This document shows, in pieces, positions 9,311 to 18,917 of a stretch of DNA of 64,000 nucleotides. This stretch comes from Pedobacter sp. MC2016-15 (GTDB lineage Bacteria; Bacteroidota; Bacteroidia; Sphingobacteriales; Sphingobacteriaceae). The DNA is taken from contig NZ_JAPIVS010000009.1 of NCBI RefSeq assembly GCF_026239695.1, positions 157,236 to 221,235 of the forward strand, written 5' to 3'. The position numbers and the translations under genes are program-made. The notes under the pieces are model-generated. The model did no database searches and was not told the DNA's origin. It saw only the letters and a program-made list of their open reading frames with translations. Numbering within the stretch: the stretch's first letter is position 1; the number at the start of each line of letters is the position of its first letter.

Positions 9311-10167
9311 TGAATAATAATATAATTGTAATTGGTGGAACTGGCCAACTTGGGCAGTGTCTGCAGGATGTTATATCTGCTGAAAGTTCAACATTCAATT
9401 TTGTATTTCTCTCTAGAACAGAATTGGATTGTGTTAACGAAGAACAAACAGCCTCAGTCTTTGAACAGTATCAGCCTTTATATTGCATCAATTGCGCAGC
9501 TTACACGGCGGTAGATCAAGCCGAAGAAGATCAGAATACTGCTTTTCTAGTAAATCAAGTTGCGGTAAAAGGCCTTGCCGAGACCTGTCTGAAGTATCAT
9601 ACAACTCTGATTCATATTTCAACCGACTTTGTATTTGATGGAAAATCGAGTATCCCATTAACAGAAGACTTACTGACCAACCCTGTTAATATTTACGGTT
9701 CATCCAAACTCAAAGGCGAAACGGAAATCCAGCAGCTGATGGAAAATTATTATATCATTCGCACCAGCTGGTTATATTCAGAAAAAGCAAACAACTTCGT
9801 GAAAACAATGCTGAAGCTAGCACAATCCAGAAGCGAGCTCACAATTATTTATGATCAGATCGGAACGCCAACTTATGCAATGGACCTTGCAAGGTTAATT
9901 ACATCCATTATCAAAAATGATCCAAAGGCATATGGCTTATATCACTACAGCAACGAAGGTGTTGCGTCGTGGTATGATTTTGCGAAAGCAGTGTTTGAGA
10001 TTTCACAAACAGATATAAAAGTACTACCGGTAGCCTCTTCTGCATTTGTGACCAAAGCAAAAAGACCGCATTACTCTGTCTTAGATAAGACAAAAATCAA
10101 AACTGCCCTGGGGATTGAAATTCCTTATTGGAGAGAAAGTTTGAAAACCTGTATCAATAAATTGTAG
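9310..10167 (+). CDS. rfbD: dTDP-4-dehydrorhamnose reductase
   Basis: Last step of dTDP-L-rhamnose synthesis: NAD(P)H reduction of dTDP-4-dehydro-L-rhamnose. 285 aa, the normal size. GGTGQLGQ is the Rossmann glycine motif near residue 9. ISTDFVFDG and YGSSKLKGE supply the catalytic Ser/Thr and Tyr-x3-Lys. RTSWLYS and the C-terminal RPHYSVLD are RmlD hallmarks. It overlaps the upstream barrel gene by one base, and rfbA follows after 6 bp. The middle enzymes RfbB and RfbC are not in the window and must be elsewhere if rhamnose is made. Confidence 0.9.
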   Translation: MNNNIIVIGGTGQLGQCLQDVISAESSTFNFVFLSRTELDCVNEEQTASVFEQYQPLYCINCAAYTAVDQAEEDQNTAFLVNQVAVKGLAETCLKYHTTLIHISTDFVFDGKSSIPLTEDLLTNPVNIYGSSKLKGETEIQQLMENYYIIRTSWLYSEKANNFVKTMLKLAQSRSELTIIYDQIGTPTYAMDLARLITSIIKNDPKAYGLYHYSNEGVASWYDFAKAVFEISQTDIKVLPVASSAFVTKAKRPHYSVLDKTKIKTALGIEIPYWRESLKTCINKL

Positions 10168-10173
10168 CTAATT

Positions 10174-11034
10174 ATGAAAGGAATAATTTTAGCTGGTGGC
10201 AGCGGCACCCGCTTACATCCATTGACTCTGGTCATGAGTAAACAGATGATGCCGGTGTATGATAAGCCGATGATTTATTATCCCCTGTCTATTTTGATGT
10301 TAGCTGGGATCAAAGAGATTCTTATCATCTCTACTCCGCATGACTTGCTCAACTTCAAAAAATTATTAGGAGATGGCAGCCAGATAGGCTGCAAATTTTC
10401 TTACGCTGTTCAGGAGAAGCCAAATGGCCTGGCTCAGGCTTTTGTCATAGGTGCAGATTTCATTGGAACTGATAAAGTTGCTTTAGTATTGGGCGACAAT
10501 ATTTTCTACGGGGACGGCATGTCTAAGTTGTTGCAGGATAATACTGAAACCAATGGCGGGGTTGTGTTTGCCTACCAGGTTTCTGATCCGGAGCGTTACG
10601 GTGTTGTTGAATTTGACGCTGATAGGAATGCTGTGTCAATAGAAGAGAAGCCAGAGCAGCCTAAATCTAATTATGCAGTACCAGGTCTGTATTTTTATGA
10701 CAACAGCGTTGTAGAAATTGCCAAAAATATCCAACCTTCTCCCAGGGGAGAATATGAAATTACTGATGTAAATAAAGTATATCTGGAGCAGGGTAACTTA
10801 AAAGTTGCTGTATTAAGCCGCGGTACCGCCTGGTTAGATACAGGAACTTTTAATTCACTGATGCAAGCAGGTCAGTTTGTACAAACCATAGAAGAACGTC
10901 AGGGTCTTAAAATTGGTTGTATTGAGGAAGTTGCATATCGAATGGGATTTATTGATAAAGCGAGATTGAAAGAAATAGCCACTCCCTTAGTCAAAAGTGG
11001 TTATGGCGCTTATTTACTTAAGCTTATTGAGTAA
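10174..11034 (+). CDS. rfbA: glucose-1-phosphate thymidylyltransferase
   Basis: Makes dTDP-glucose from dTTP and glucose-1-phosphate, the entry step to dTDP-deoxysugars. 286 aa, full length. The N-terminal signature GGSGTRLHPLT includes the catalytic Arg, and KQMMPVYDKPMIYYPL is the sugar-binding motif. LGDNIFYG supplies the metal-binding Asp, and EEKPEQPKSNYAVPGLYF and WLDTGT are typical of RmlA. It sits 6 bp after rfbD in the same transcript. 131 bp separate it from gmd. Confidence 0.95.
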   Translation: MKGIILAGGSGTRLHPLTLVMSKQMMPVYDKPMIYYPLSILMLAGIKEILIISTPHDLLNFKKLLGDGSQIGCKFSYAVQEKPNGLAQAFVIGADFIGTDKVALVLGDNIFYGDGMSKLLQDNTETNGGVVFAYQVSDPERYGVVEFDADRNAVSIEEKPEQPKSNYAVPGLYFYDNSVVEIAKNIQPSPRGEYEITDVNKVYLEQGNLKVAVLSRGTAWLDTGTFNSLMQAGQFVQTIEERQGLKIGCIEEVAYRMGFIDKARLKEIATPLVKSGYGAYLLKLIE

Positions 11035-11165
11035 GATACTTTTAGATATATTTAAACACAAGTGATTTTTAGCTTTTAAATAGTTTGAGTAGGAGTACGG
11101 GCGCTTGTTTTCTAGATAGTTCAGTTAAATAATTCTTATATTCGCCAACTAAAATTTACGTAATA

Positions 11166-12302
11166 ATGAAAGTGGCCTTAATTACAGGTGTTACGGGACA
11201 GGATGGAGCCTACTTATCAGAATTCCTATTAAAAAAAGGCTATTTTGTTCATGGTCTGAAGAGAAGGTCATCTTTGTTCAACACAGATAGAATAGATCAC
11301 TTATATCAGGATCAGCATGAAAATGGCGTAAATTTTAAACTGCACTTCGGCGATCTTACTGATTCTACCAATCTAATCCGAATCATACAGGAAATACAGC
11401 CAGATGAGATTTATAATCTTGCAGCCATGAGCCACGTACAGGTAAGTTTCGAAATGCCAGAATATACTGCAAATGCTGATGGTATTGGTACATTAAGGTT
11501 GTTGGAAGCGGTACGTATTCTGGGATTAGAAAAGAAAACGAGGATTTACCAGGCATCAACTTCCGAATTATATGGTCTGGTACAAGCCGTACCACAAAGT
11601 GAAACTACCCCCTTCTACCCAAGATCGCCATATGCTGTAGCAAAAATTTACGGCTATTGGATTACAGTGAACTATAGAGAAGCTTACAATATGTTCGCAT
11701 GTAATGGTATTTTATTTAATCATGAAAGCCCTTTACGAGGAGAAACTTTTGTTACCCGTAAAATCACCAGGGCTGCCTGTAAGATTGCGCTGGGTTTGCA
11801 AAAATGTTTATATCTCGGAAATCTTTCTGCACAGAGAGATTGGGGACATGCTAAAGATTATATCGAAGCCATGTGGTTAATTCTTCAGCAGGAAAAAGCC
11901 GAGGACTATGTAATTGCAACTGGTGTTACCACCACAGTTCGTGATTTTGTAAGAATGAGTTTTGCAGAATTAGGTATAGAAGTGGAGTTCAGCGGTAAAA
12001 ACGAATATGAAAAAGGAGTAATCATTGACATTGATTACGATCTAGCTAATAGTCTTGGAGTAAATACAGACTCGCTCCATTTCGGAATGGATGTGGTAAG
12101 GGTGGATGCCAAATATTTCAGACCGACAGAGGTCGATTTATTATTAGGAGATCCAACAAAATCTAAAACGCAATTGGGCTGGGAGCCAAAATATGATTTG
12201 CCTTCTCTGGTAAAAGATATGATCCAGTCTGATCTACAATTAATGAAAAAAGACGAATATTTGAAAGCGAAAGGTTTTAATACCTTGAACTATTTCGAAT
12301 AA
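11166..12302 (+). CDS. gmd: GDP-mannose 4,6-dehydratase (copy 1)
   Basis: Converts GDP-D-mannose to GDP-4-dehydro-6-deoxy-D-mannose. 378 aa. GVTGQDGAYL is the NADP-binding motif, and LKRRSSLFNT with STSELYG and the YPRSPYAVAK Tyr-x3-Lys complete the active site. NHESPLRGETFVTRKIT is the Gmd signature. Very similar to the second copy at 42146 except for a block at about residues 255-312. No GDP-fucose synthase, RMD or perosamine aminotransferase is clearly recognisable in the window, so the fate of the keto-sugar is open. Expressed with the SLBB gene 21 bp downstream. Confidence 0.95.
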   Translation: MKVALITGVTGQDGAYLSEFLLKKGYFVHGLKRRSSLFNTDRIDHLYQDQHENGVNFKLHFGDLTDSTNLIRIIQEIQPDEIYNLAAMSHVQVSFEMPEYTANADGIGTLRLLEAVRILGLEKKTRIYQASTSELYGLVQAVPQSETTPFYPRSPYAVAKIYGYWITVNYREAYNMFACNGILFNHESPLRGETFVTRKITRAACKIALGLQKCLYLGNLSAQRDWGHAKDYIEAMWLILQQEKAEDYVIATGVTTTVRDFVRMSFAELGIEVEFSGKNEYEKGVIIDIDYDLANSLGVNTDSLHFGMDVVRVDAKYFRPTEVDLLLGDPTKSKTQLGWEPKYDLPSLVKDMIQSDLQLMKKDEYLKAKGFNTLNYFE

Positions 12303-12323
12303 TAAAATACCATTTAGATACCT

Positions 12324-14927
12324 ATGAATTTTAAAAGAACGATTGCTGTTGTATTATTTTTTTTCAGTGCACTTATATGTTATAATGTTAGTGCACAGAC
12401 GAACTATTCTGATGTGAAGGTTGATGAGTTGACTGATGCTCAGGTTCGTCAATTGATGCAGCGTGCAGAATCAGTTGGATACAATGATGCTCAGCTGGAA
12501 CAAATGGCTGCTGCACAGGGGATGAATCCTGAAGAAGTTCAAAAACTTTCATTAAGAGTAGAGAAATTGCGCAAGCAAAGTGGAGGCGGAAGTAGCATGG
12601 ATTCAAAAAATCAGAATGCTAATGCTGAATATACTCAAGAAGATCAATTCTCAGAGAGAAAAACTTTCAATCAGTCAAGTAGTTCTGATACTTCTAAAAA
12701 TAAACGCATCAATCTGAATGAAAAAAGTAAGAGAGAGATGAAAGATGCTTTTGGAAATCTAATTCCCAAGATCTTTGGCGCTGAATTGTTCAAGAATAGT
12801 GATATTACTTTTGAACCAAATCTACGCCTGGCAACTCCAAAAAGTTATATTATTGGTCCTGATGATCAATTATTGATTGATCTTACAGGTGATAATGAAG
12901 CAAATTACAAGCTTCAGGTTAGTCCAGAGGGTAACATTCGTCTTCAATATATTGGATTAATATCTGTCGGAGGGTTATCTATTGAACAAGCTACTTCAAA
13001 AATTCGTACTGCAATGTCAAAAACATATACGGGGCTAAGAAGTGGTAGAACAAATGTCTCAATAACTATTGGCAACATTAGAAGTATCAAGATAACTATA
13101 GTAGGAGAAGTGGTGAAGCCAGGATCTTATACTTTATCCTCTTTATCTACAGTTTTTAATGCTTTGAACGCTTCAGGTGGTCCAAATGAGAACGGGTCCT
13201 TCAGAAAGATTCAGGTGATCCGAAACAACAAAATTGTTTCTACGATTGACGTATATGATTTTCTACTTAAAGGTTTTCAAGTAGGTAATATTAGATTGCA
13301 GGATCAGGACGTAATAAACATTCCCGTATATCAAACGCGTGTAGAAATGTCTGGGGAAATTAAGCGTCCAGCATTATTTGAAGTATTGAATACTGAATCT
13401 CTGGAGGATGTTATCAACTTTGCGGGTGGATTCTCAAATAAAGCTTATACTGCAAAAATTAAAGTTTTGCAGAATACCAATAAAGAAAGAAGAATTACTG
13501 ATGTAAGTGCTGACAATTTTATTAAATATAGCCCCTTGAATGGTGACAAATACATTGTTGAGGCTATATTGGATAGGTTTGCAAATCGTGTGGAAATTAA
13601 AGGTGCAGTATTTCGTCCTGGTCAATACGAGTTGGAAAGTGGTTTGACACTTAAACAATTAATCCAAAAGGCGGATGGTTTAAAAGAAGATGCCTTTCTA
13701 AACAGAGGATATATTTCTCGATTAAATAGTGATAATAGCTTGGCTTTGCTATCTTTTGATGTGGATAAAGTACTGAAAGGCACTGAACAAGATATCCCTT
13801 TAAAAAGGGAAGACAAAATCACCATTTCCTCAATATTTGATTTGCGTGATGAATATAAGGTTGATATCAAGGGCGAAGTGAGGTTTCCGGGAACATTTGA
13901 CTACGGAGAAGGTATGAACATTCAATCCCTGATCCAAATGGCTGGTGGGTTTAAGGAAGGTGCAACTCCCAATCGTATAGAAGTTGCAAGACGGATTAAA
14001 AATAGTGATGCCAACTCTATTACTGCAAAAACCGCTGAAGTTTTAAATCTTAATATCAATAGAGATTTAACATTACAAGATTCAACTTTCAGTCTTCAAC
14101 CATTTGATATCGTATCAATACGAAGTGCAGAAGGCTTTCAAATTCAGAAACAGGTTAAAATAGAGGGAGAAGTACTTTATCCGGGTATCTATACGATTAC
14201 TAATAAGGATGAACGGATATCAGATGTTATTAAGCGGGCTGGTGGGTTGACTGTATTATCCTTTGCGGAAGGCGCTTCCTTAAGAAGGCCAGGTCCAGAG
14301 GTGGTAGAAGAGAAAGACTCTGTGGACAGAGATGGAAATATCATTAAATCTAAAAGTAAAAGCGCTAGTACAAGTTTTGCGAAGGACAAGCAAAAGCAGG
14401 AAATGCAAAAACTGGCAAACTTAAAAAGGTTACAAGCATCAGGGGATAATAATTTAACAGACACAGCACAACTCGTTCAGGAAGTTGAAATCCTTGGCAG
14501 TGATTTAGTCGGAATTGATTTGGTGAAAATAGTAAAAAAACCGAGATCGAAATATGATCTTCTGCTCGAAGATGGAGATATCATTAATGTTCCTAAGCAA
14601 TTACAAACGGTCAAAGTTTCTGGAGAAGTATTAAGGCCTATCAATATTGTCTATAACCGTAATCGAGGCATGAAAGAATATATAAATGGCGCAGGAGGTT
14701 TTACTTATAATGCTAACAAAAGCGGCGCTTATATTCAATATGCTAATGGCTCTGTAGATGCAAATCGTAAATTTTTATTTTTCAACAATTATCCTAAAGT
14801 TAAGCCGGGAGCTGAGATCTTTGTTCCAAAACGCGCTCCAAGAGAAAAACTCGGAGTAGCTGGTGTAGTGGGACTAACATCGGCTTTAGCTACGGTAGCC
14901 GCTGTTTTAATTAGCGTTTTAAGATAA
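12324..14927 (+). CDS. SLBB-domain polysaccharide export protein (Wza-like), copy 1
   Basis: 867-aa outer-membrane export protein. Signal peptide residues 1-24 end in SAQ. Next come a low-complexity Asn/Gln/Ser-rich linker, a poly_export domain (YIIGPDDQLLIDLTGDNE, around 175-195), and then several SLBB repeats, each with the pattern V.I.GEV..PG.Y (for example IVGEVVKPGSYTL, IKGEVRFPGTFDY, IEGEVLYPGIYTI). A hydrophobic C-terminal segment (TSALATVAAVLISVL) may be the membrane helix. It is much longer than E. coli Wza (379 aa), as is common in Bacteroidota. It pairs with the Wzz gene 4 bp downstream and has a paralogue at 49934-52276. Confidence 0.9.
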   Translation: MNFKRTIAVVLFFFSALICYNVSAQTNYSDVKVDELTDAQVRQLMQRAESVGYNDAQLEQMAAAQGMNPEEVQKLSLRVEKLRKQSGGGSSMDSKNQNANAEYTQEDQFSERKTFNQSSSSDTSKNKRINLNEKSKREMKDAFGNLIPKIFGAELFKNSDITFEPNLRLATPKSYIIGPDDQLLIDLTGDNEANYKLQVSPEGNIRLQYIGLISVGGLSIEQATSKIRTAMSKTYTGLRSGRTNVSITIGNIRSIKITIVGEVVKPGSYTLSSLSTVFNALNASGGPNENGSFRKIQVIRNNKIVSTIDVYDFLLKGFQVGNIRLQDQDVINIPVYQTRVEMSGEIKRPALFEVLNTESLEDVINFAGGFSNKAYTAKIKVLQNTNKERRITDVSADNFIKYSPLNGDKYIVEAILDRFANRVEIKGAVFRPGQYELESGLTLKQLIQKADGLKEDAFLNRGYISRLNSDNSLALLSFDVDKVLKGTEQDIPLKREDKITISSIFDLRDEYKVDIKGEVRFPGTFDYGEGMNIQSLIQMAGGFKEGATPNRIEVARRIKNSDANSITAKTAEVLNLNINRDLTLQDSTFSLQPFDIVSIRSAEGFQIQKQVKIEGEVLYPGIYTITNKDERISDVIKRAGGLTVLSFAEGASLRRPGPEVVEEKDSVDRDGNIIKSKSKSASTSFAKDKQKQEMQKLANLKRLQASGDNNLTDTAQLVQEVEILGSDLVGIDLVKIVKKPRSKYDLLLEDGDIINVPKQLQTVKVSGEVLRPINIVYNRNRGMKEYINGAGGFTYNANKSGAYIQYANGSVDANRKFLFFNNYPKVKPGAEIFVPKRAPREKLGVAGVVGLTSALATVAAVLISVLR

Positions 14928-14931
14928 AACC

Positions 14932-16029
14932 ATGACAGATTCATCAAACATAACAAAGGAAAATCATAGACCGATCGAAACTGATGAGATTACATTGAAA
15001 GATCTCATATTAAAGGTTAAGATCTTTTATAATTATTTGATCTCCAAATGGCTGATTATTGTTATAACCTCACTTATAGGTGGTGCCTTAGGATACATTT
15101 ATGCATCAAAACAAAAATTCAATTATACCGCTGCTACTACCTTTGTTTTAGAGGAGGAAAGTAGTAAAGGTGGCGGCTTAGGTCAATATGCAGGGTTGGC
15201 ATCTATGGTCGGTCTTGACCTTGGAGGAGGTGGAGGAGGCATTTTTCAAGGTGAAAATATTTTGGAACTTTATAAATCAAGGAAGATGATTGAGTCAACC
15301 TTGTTAACAAAATTCAAACTTAATGGCTCTGATCGGTTACTTATTGATCAATATATTCAAATGAATGATTTAAGAATGACTTGGGATAAAAGACCAGATC
15401 TGAAGAACATACAATTTAAGAATTTTGCTGACAGTAATGCCACAAGAATACAAGATAGCCTATTGGGTGTATTTGCACTAGATATTAAAAATAATTTGCT
15501 ATCAATTTCAAAACCAGATAAGAAATTAAGTATAATTGATGTAGAGGTGAAATCGAAGGACGAGATATTTTCCAAGGTTTTCAATGAAACTATAGTAAAA
15601 AATGTAAACGACTTTTATATAAAGACAAAAACCAAGAAATCATTATTTAATTTATCAATCCTTCAGCGTCAAACAGATTCTGTAAGAAACGCTTTACATG
15701 GGGCTATAGTCGCCACGGCAGCAATTACAGATGCTACACCAAATTTGAATATCACAAGACAAGTGTTACGGGCGCCAGGACAACGGTCACAGATAAATGC
15801 TGAGGCTAACAAAGCCATACTCTCTCAGCTTGTACAGAATCTAGAGCTGTCAAAAATAGCGCTACGCAATGAAACGCCTTTAATCCAGGTAATAGATGGT
15901 CCAAGATTTCCTCTTCAGAAAAGCAAGGTTGGATATGTAAAAGGCGTAACAGTGGGAATTTTTCTTGCTGGTGCCTTCACGGTATTTATTCTCCTTGTGA
16001 AGAAAATTATTAAAAGTATAATGGAATAA
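14932..16029 (+). CDS. Wzz-type chain-length determinant, copy 1
   Basis: 365-aa inner-membrane polysaccharide co-polymerase. A first transmembrane helix near residues 42-58 (WLIIVITSLIGGALGYIYA) and a second near the C-terminus (VTVGIFLAGAFTVFILLV) flank a periplasmic coiled region. A glycine-rich stretch (LGGGGGGIF) follows the first beta region, and a PxxP-type motif (RFPLQKSK) precedes the last helix. There is no tyrosine-kinase domain, so no Wzc function is encoded here. The paralogue is at 48870-49934. It starts 4 bp after the SLBB stop. Confidence 0.88.
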   Translation: MTDSSNITKENHRPIETDEITLKDLILKVKIFYNYLISKWLIIVITSLIGGALGYIYASKQKFNYTAATTFVLEEESSKGGGLGQYAGLASMVGLDLGGGGGGIFQGENILELYKSRKMIESTLLTKFKLNGSDRLLIDQYIQMNDLRMTWDKRPDLKNIQFKNFADSNATRIQDSLLGVFALDIKNNLLSISKPDKKLSIIDVEVKSKDEIFSKVFNETIVKNVNDFYIKTKTKKSLFNLSILQRQTDSVRNALHGAIVATAAITDATPNLNITRQVLRAPGQRSQINAEANKAILSQLVQNLELSKIALRNETPLIQVIDGPRFPLQKSKVGYVKGVTVGIFLAGAFTVFILLVKKIIKSIME

Positions 16030-16033
16030 TAGA

Positions 16034-17077
16034 ATGCAGACATATACTTTAACAGTTATTGACCTAAAAAAAGAGACTGAAGACACGATTACGATCAGCT
16101 TCAAACAACCAGGTTTAAAGAAAATCAAATATCAGGCTGGACAATATTTATCACTTATTTTTAAAATTAATGGTAGGCGATATATTAGGCCATATTCTTT
16201 CTCATCAGCGCCTGGAATTGATCCATCATTGCAGGTTACAGTAAAAAGGATTCCTAATGGAATAATTTCTAATCATATACATGATCTAGTTAAAGTAGGC
16301 GATTTGATTACTGTCATGCCACCCATGGGAGATTTTATATTTGAACCTAAATCCAACACAAATGCCGTGTATCTATGGGGGGTGGGAAGCGGTATTACTC
16401 CACTGATATCTTTAACGAAAGCCATTTTAGTAAATTATCCACAAATTGAGGTACATTTAGTTTATGGTAATCGTTGTAACGACAGCACGATTTTTTTAGA
16501 AACTATCCAAGACTTGGTCAGCAAATATCAAGATAAATTTAAAGTCTATCATTTTTTGACAACGCCAACACTGGATCAATCAGGGGATGGAATTATCAAG
16601 GGAAGAATTAATCAGAATAATGCAACAGATATTGTACTTAAAGAGCATATTGACACATCTTTGCATTTTATATGTGGGCCATCGGGATTAAAAGAGTCTG
16701 TGAAATCAGCATTAACCACTTTGCAGATTTCCAGTGATGTAATTTTTTCTGAAGATTTTGAATTAATTACTAATCCTGAAGATTTTGTAGACATTGCCAC
16801 ACAGTTCATACAACTAAAATTCGGGGATGAGAGTTTTAAATTGGAAGTTATTAAAGGAAAAAACATCTTAGAATCTGCACTTGATGCAGGTATAGAATTA
16901 CCTTACTCATGCCAAACAGGTAATTGTGATAGTTGTAAGGGAAAGCTGAAAAATGGAGAATTAAAAGTAATTGGTACAGATCATCATAAAACGACTCTGA
17001 AAACTGATGAATTCCTATTGTGTTGTAGTTATCCGCTCACAGAGGGCATATATATAGAAGTAAATAAAGAATTATGA
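16034..17077 (+). CDS. ddhD: CDP-6-deoxy-4-hexulose-3-dehydrase reductase (E3)
   Basis: FAD/[2Fe-2S] reductase that passes electrons from NADH to the E1 dehydrase during C-3 deoxygenation. 347 aa. Order here: FAD-binding RPYSFSS (52-58), NAD-binding GVGSGITPL (116-124), then a C-terminal plant-type ferredoxin domain with Cys293, Cys298, Cys301 and Cys330/331 (spacing C-x4-C-x2-C-x28/29-C). All cofactor ligands are present. It opens the CDP-dideoxysugar block and overlaps rfbF by 4 bp (ATGA). A generic oxygenase reductase is possible by fold, but the rfbF-rfbG-rfbH neighbours make E3 by far the best reading. Confidence 0.9.
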   Translation: MQTYTLTVIDLKKETEDTITISFKQPGLKKIKYQAGQYLSLIFKINGRRYIRPYSFSSAPGIDPSLQVTVKRIPNGIISNHIHDLVKVGDLITVMPPMGDFIFEPKSNTNAVYLWGVGSGITPLISLTKAILVNYPQIEVHLVYGNRCNDSTIFLETIQDLVSKYQDKFKVYHFLTTPTLDQSGDGIIKGRINQNNATDIVLKEHIDTSLHFICGPSGLKESVKSALTTLQISSDVIFSEDFELITNPEDFVDIATQFIQLKFGDESFKLEVIKGKNILESALDAGIELPYSCQTGNCDSCKGKLKNGELKVIGTDHHKTTLKTDEFLLCCSYPLTEGIYIEVNKEL

Positions 17078-17847
17078 AAGTAGTATTACTTGCAGGAGGG
17101 CTAGGTACCCGATTATCAGAAGAAACGGTTGTAAAGCCTAAACCTATGGTTGAAGTTGGAGCAATGCCTATTCTTTGGCACATCATGAAAATCTATTCCA
17201 CTTATGGATACAATGATTTTGTAGTTTGTTTAGGTTATAAAGGATATGTAGTAAAAGAATATTTCGCTAATTATTTCTTGCACAAATCTGATGTGACAAT
17301 AGATTTGAAAAATAATGCTATCGAAGTACATGAATCCGAAGCAGAGCCTTGGAAAATTACCTTAGTTGATACAGGTGATAGTTCAATGACTGGCGGCAGG
17401 ATCAAACGCATTCAAAAATATGTTAAAGATGAAACTTTTATGTTAACATATGGTGATGGAGTAGGGAATATTAATATCAAAGAATTAGTAGAATATCATG
17501 CTAGTCATGGGAAGCTATGTACGGTAACTTCTGTTCAACCTTCTGGCAGGTTTGGAGCTTTGGATCTTTCTCCTGAGAATTCTGTTAATTCATTTCTTGA
17601 GAAACCAAAAGGAGATGGTTCTTGGATCAATGGGGGATACATGGTTTGTGAACCAGGTGTTTTTGATTATATTAAGGATGGTGACGCAACAGTTTGGGAA
17701 CAAGAACCAATGCAAAATATTGCACTGGCTGGTGAAATGAAAGCTTACAAACATCGCGGATTTTGGCGGCCAATGGATACGCTTAAAGATAAGCATGATC
17801 TAAATGAAATGTGGGAAAAAAATCAGGCAGAATGGAGAACTTGGTAG
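17074..17847 (+). CDS. rfbF: glucose-1-phosphate cytidylyltransferase
   Basis: Forms CDP-glucose from CTP and glucose-1-phosphate, the first step to CDP-3,6-dideoxyhexoses. 257 aa, normal length. LAGGLGTRLSEET is the nucleotide-binding loop, KPKPMVEVG the substrate motif, LTYGDGVGN holds the metal-binding Asp, and FLEKPKGDGSWINGGYMV is specific to RfbF/DdhA rather than RmlA. Start overlaps the E3 stop (ATGA), and the end overlaps rfbG, so the pathway genes are translationally coupled. Confidence 0.95.
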   Translation: MKVVLLAGGLGTRLSEETVVKPKPMVEVGAMPILWHIMKIYSTYGYNDFVVCLGYKGYVVKEYFANYFLHKSDVTIDLKNNAIEVHESEAEPWKITLVDTGDSSMTGGRIKRIQKYVKDETFMLTYGDGVGNINIKELVEYHASHGKLCTVTSVQPSGRFGALDLSPENSVNSFLEKPKGDGSWINGGYMVCEPGVFDYIKDGDATVWEQEPMQNIALAGEMKAYKHRGFWRPMDTLKDKHDLNEMWEKNQAEWRTW

Positions 17848-18917
17848 AATTAAAAAATATTTATAAAGATAAAAAGGTTTTCTTAACCGGCCATACCGGT
17901 TTTAAAGGTAGTTGGATGCTCCAACTTTTGGCAGTTCTTGGCGCAGAAGTTAAAGGTTTTGCATTAGAAACGAAGACTACTAATGATTTATACAATCTCT
18001 TAGAAGGTGATAAATTGTGCAAATCGATAATTGGGGACATTAGAGACCGCAACTTATTGATTAAGGAAATTCTTGATTTTGAGCCCGATTTTATTTTTCA
18101 TTTAGCTGCACAGCCTTTAGTTAGGTTATCCTATGAGATCCCTGCAGAGACATTTGAAGTTAATGCGATAGGGACTGCAAACGTATTGGATGCTGTACGT
18201 CAGCTTAATAAAAAATGCCATACAGTATTAATCACGACGGATAAAGTTTATCACAATAATGAATGGATTTATCCTTATAGAGAGAATGACAGATTGGGTG
18301 GTTATGATCCATATAGCGCAAGCAAGGCCTGTACTGAATTAATCATTGACTCTTACAGAAACTCTTTTTTTAATTTAAATGAGATGACTGATCATAAAAA
18401 ATCGATAGCAGTAGGCAGAGCAGGTAACGTGATAGGTGGTGGTGATTGGTCTGAAGATCGTTTGATACCTGACATTGCTAAGGGTCTAATTGCTAATAGT
18501 CCTGTCTCGATAAGAAATCCATCATCAGTTAGGCCATGGCAGCATGTTTTAGAACCTGTTAGTGCTTATTTAGTATTAGGAGCATGTCTTTCCAAAGATC
18601 CGGTAAAATTTAGTCAGGCTTATAATTTTGGTCCAAATGAAGGTGACTCGCTATCTGTTGAGCAGATGGTCAACTTGGCAATCAAATATTGGGGAAGCGG
18701 TGATTTTGATTTTGTCAGAAATATACAACAACCTCATGAAGCAGGATTACTTAAACTTGATATTAGTAAAGCAATTTCAGAATTAAAATGGTCACCTAAA
18801 CTAAATGCTGGTTCAGCTGTTGAATTGACGATGAAATGGTACCAGCAGTTCCATATGAATAGAAAAAATATTAAAGATTTTACAATGATGCAGGTCTTAC
18901 AGTTTTTAGATGCGTAA
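17832..18917 (+). CDS. rfbG: CDP-glucose 4,6-dehydratase
   Basis: Converts CDP-glucose to CDP-4-dehydro-6-deoxyglucose. About 361 aa from the ATG at 17832; an in-frame GTG at 17811 would add seven residues. TGHTGFKGSW is the NAD-binding motif. TTDKVYHN and YDPYSASKACTE contain the catalytic Thr-Asp and Tyr-x3-Lys. NVIGGGDW and RPWQHVLEP are family signatures. It overlaps rfbF by 16 bp and the next SDR by 8 bp. Product feeds the E1/E3 pair. Confidence 0.93.
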   Translation: MENLVELKNIYKDKKVFLTGHTGFKGSWMLQLLAVLGAEVKGFALETKTTNDLYNLLEGDKLCKSIIGDIRDRNLLIKEILDFEPDFIFHLAAQPLVRLSYEIPAETFEVNAIGTANVLDAVRQLNKKCHTVLITTDKVYHNNEWIYPYRENDRLGGYDPYSASKACTELIIDSYRNSFFNLNEMTDHKKSIAVGRAGNVIGGGDWSEDRLIPDIAKGLIANSPVSIRNPSSVRPWQHVLEPVSAYLVLGACLSKDPVKFSQAYNFGPNEGDSLSVEQMVNLAIKYWGSGDFDFVRNIQQPHEAGLLKLDISKAISELKWSPKLNAGSAVELTMKWYQQFHMNRKNIKDFTMMQVLQFLDA

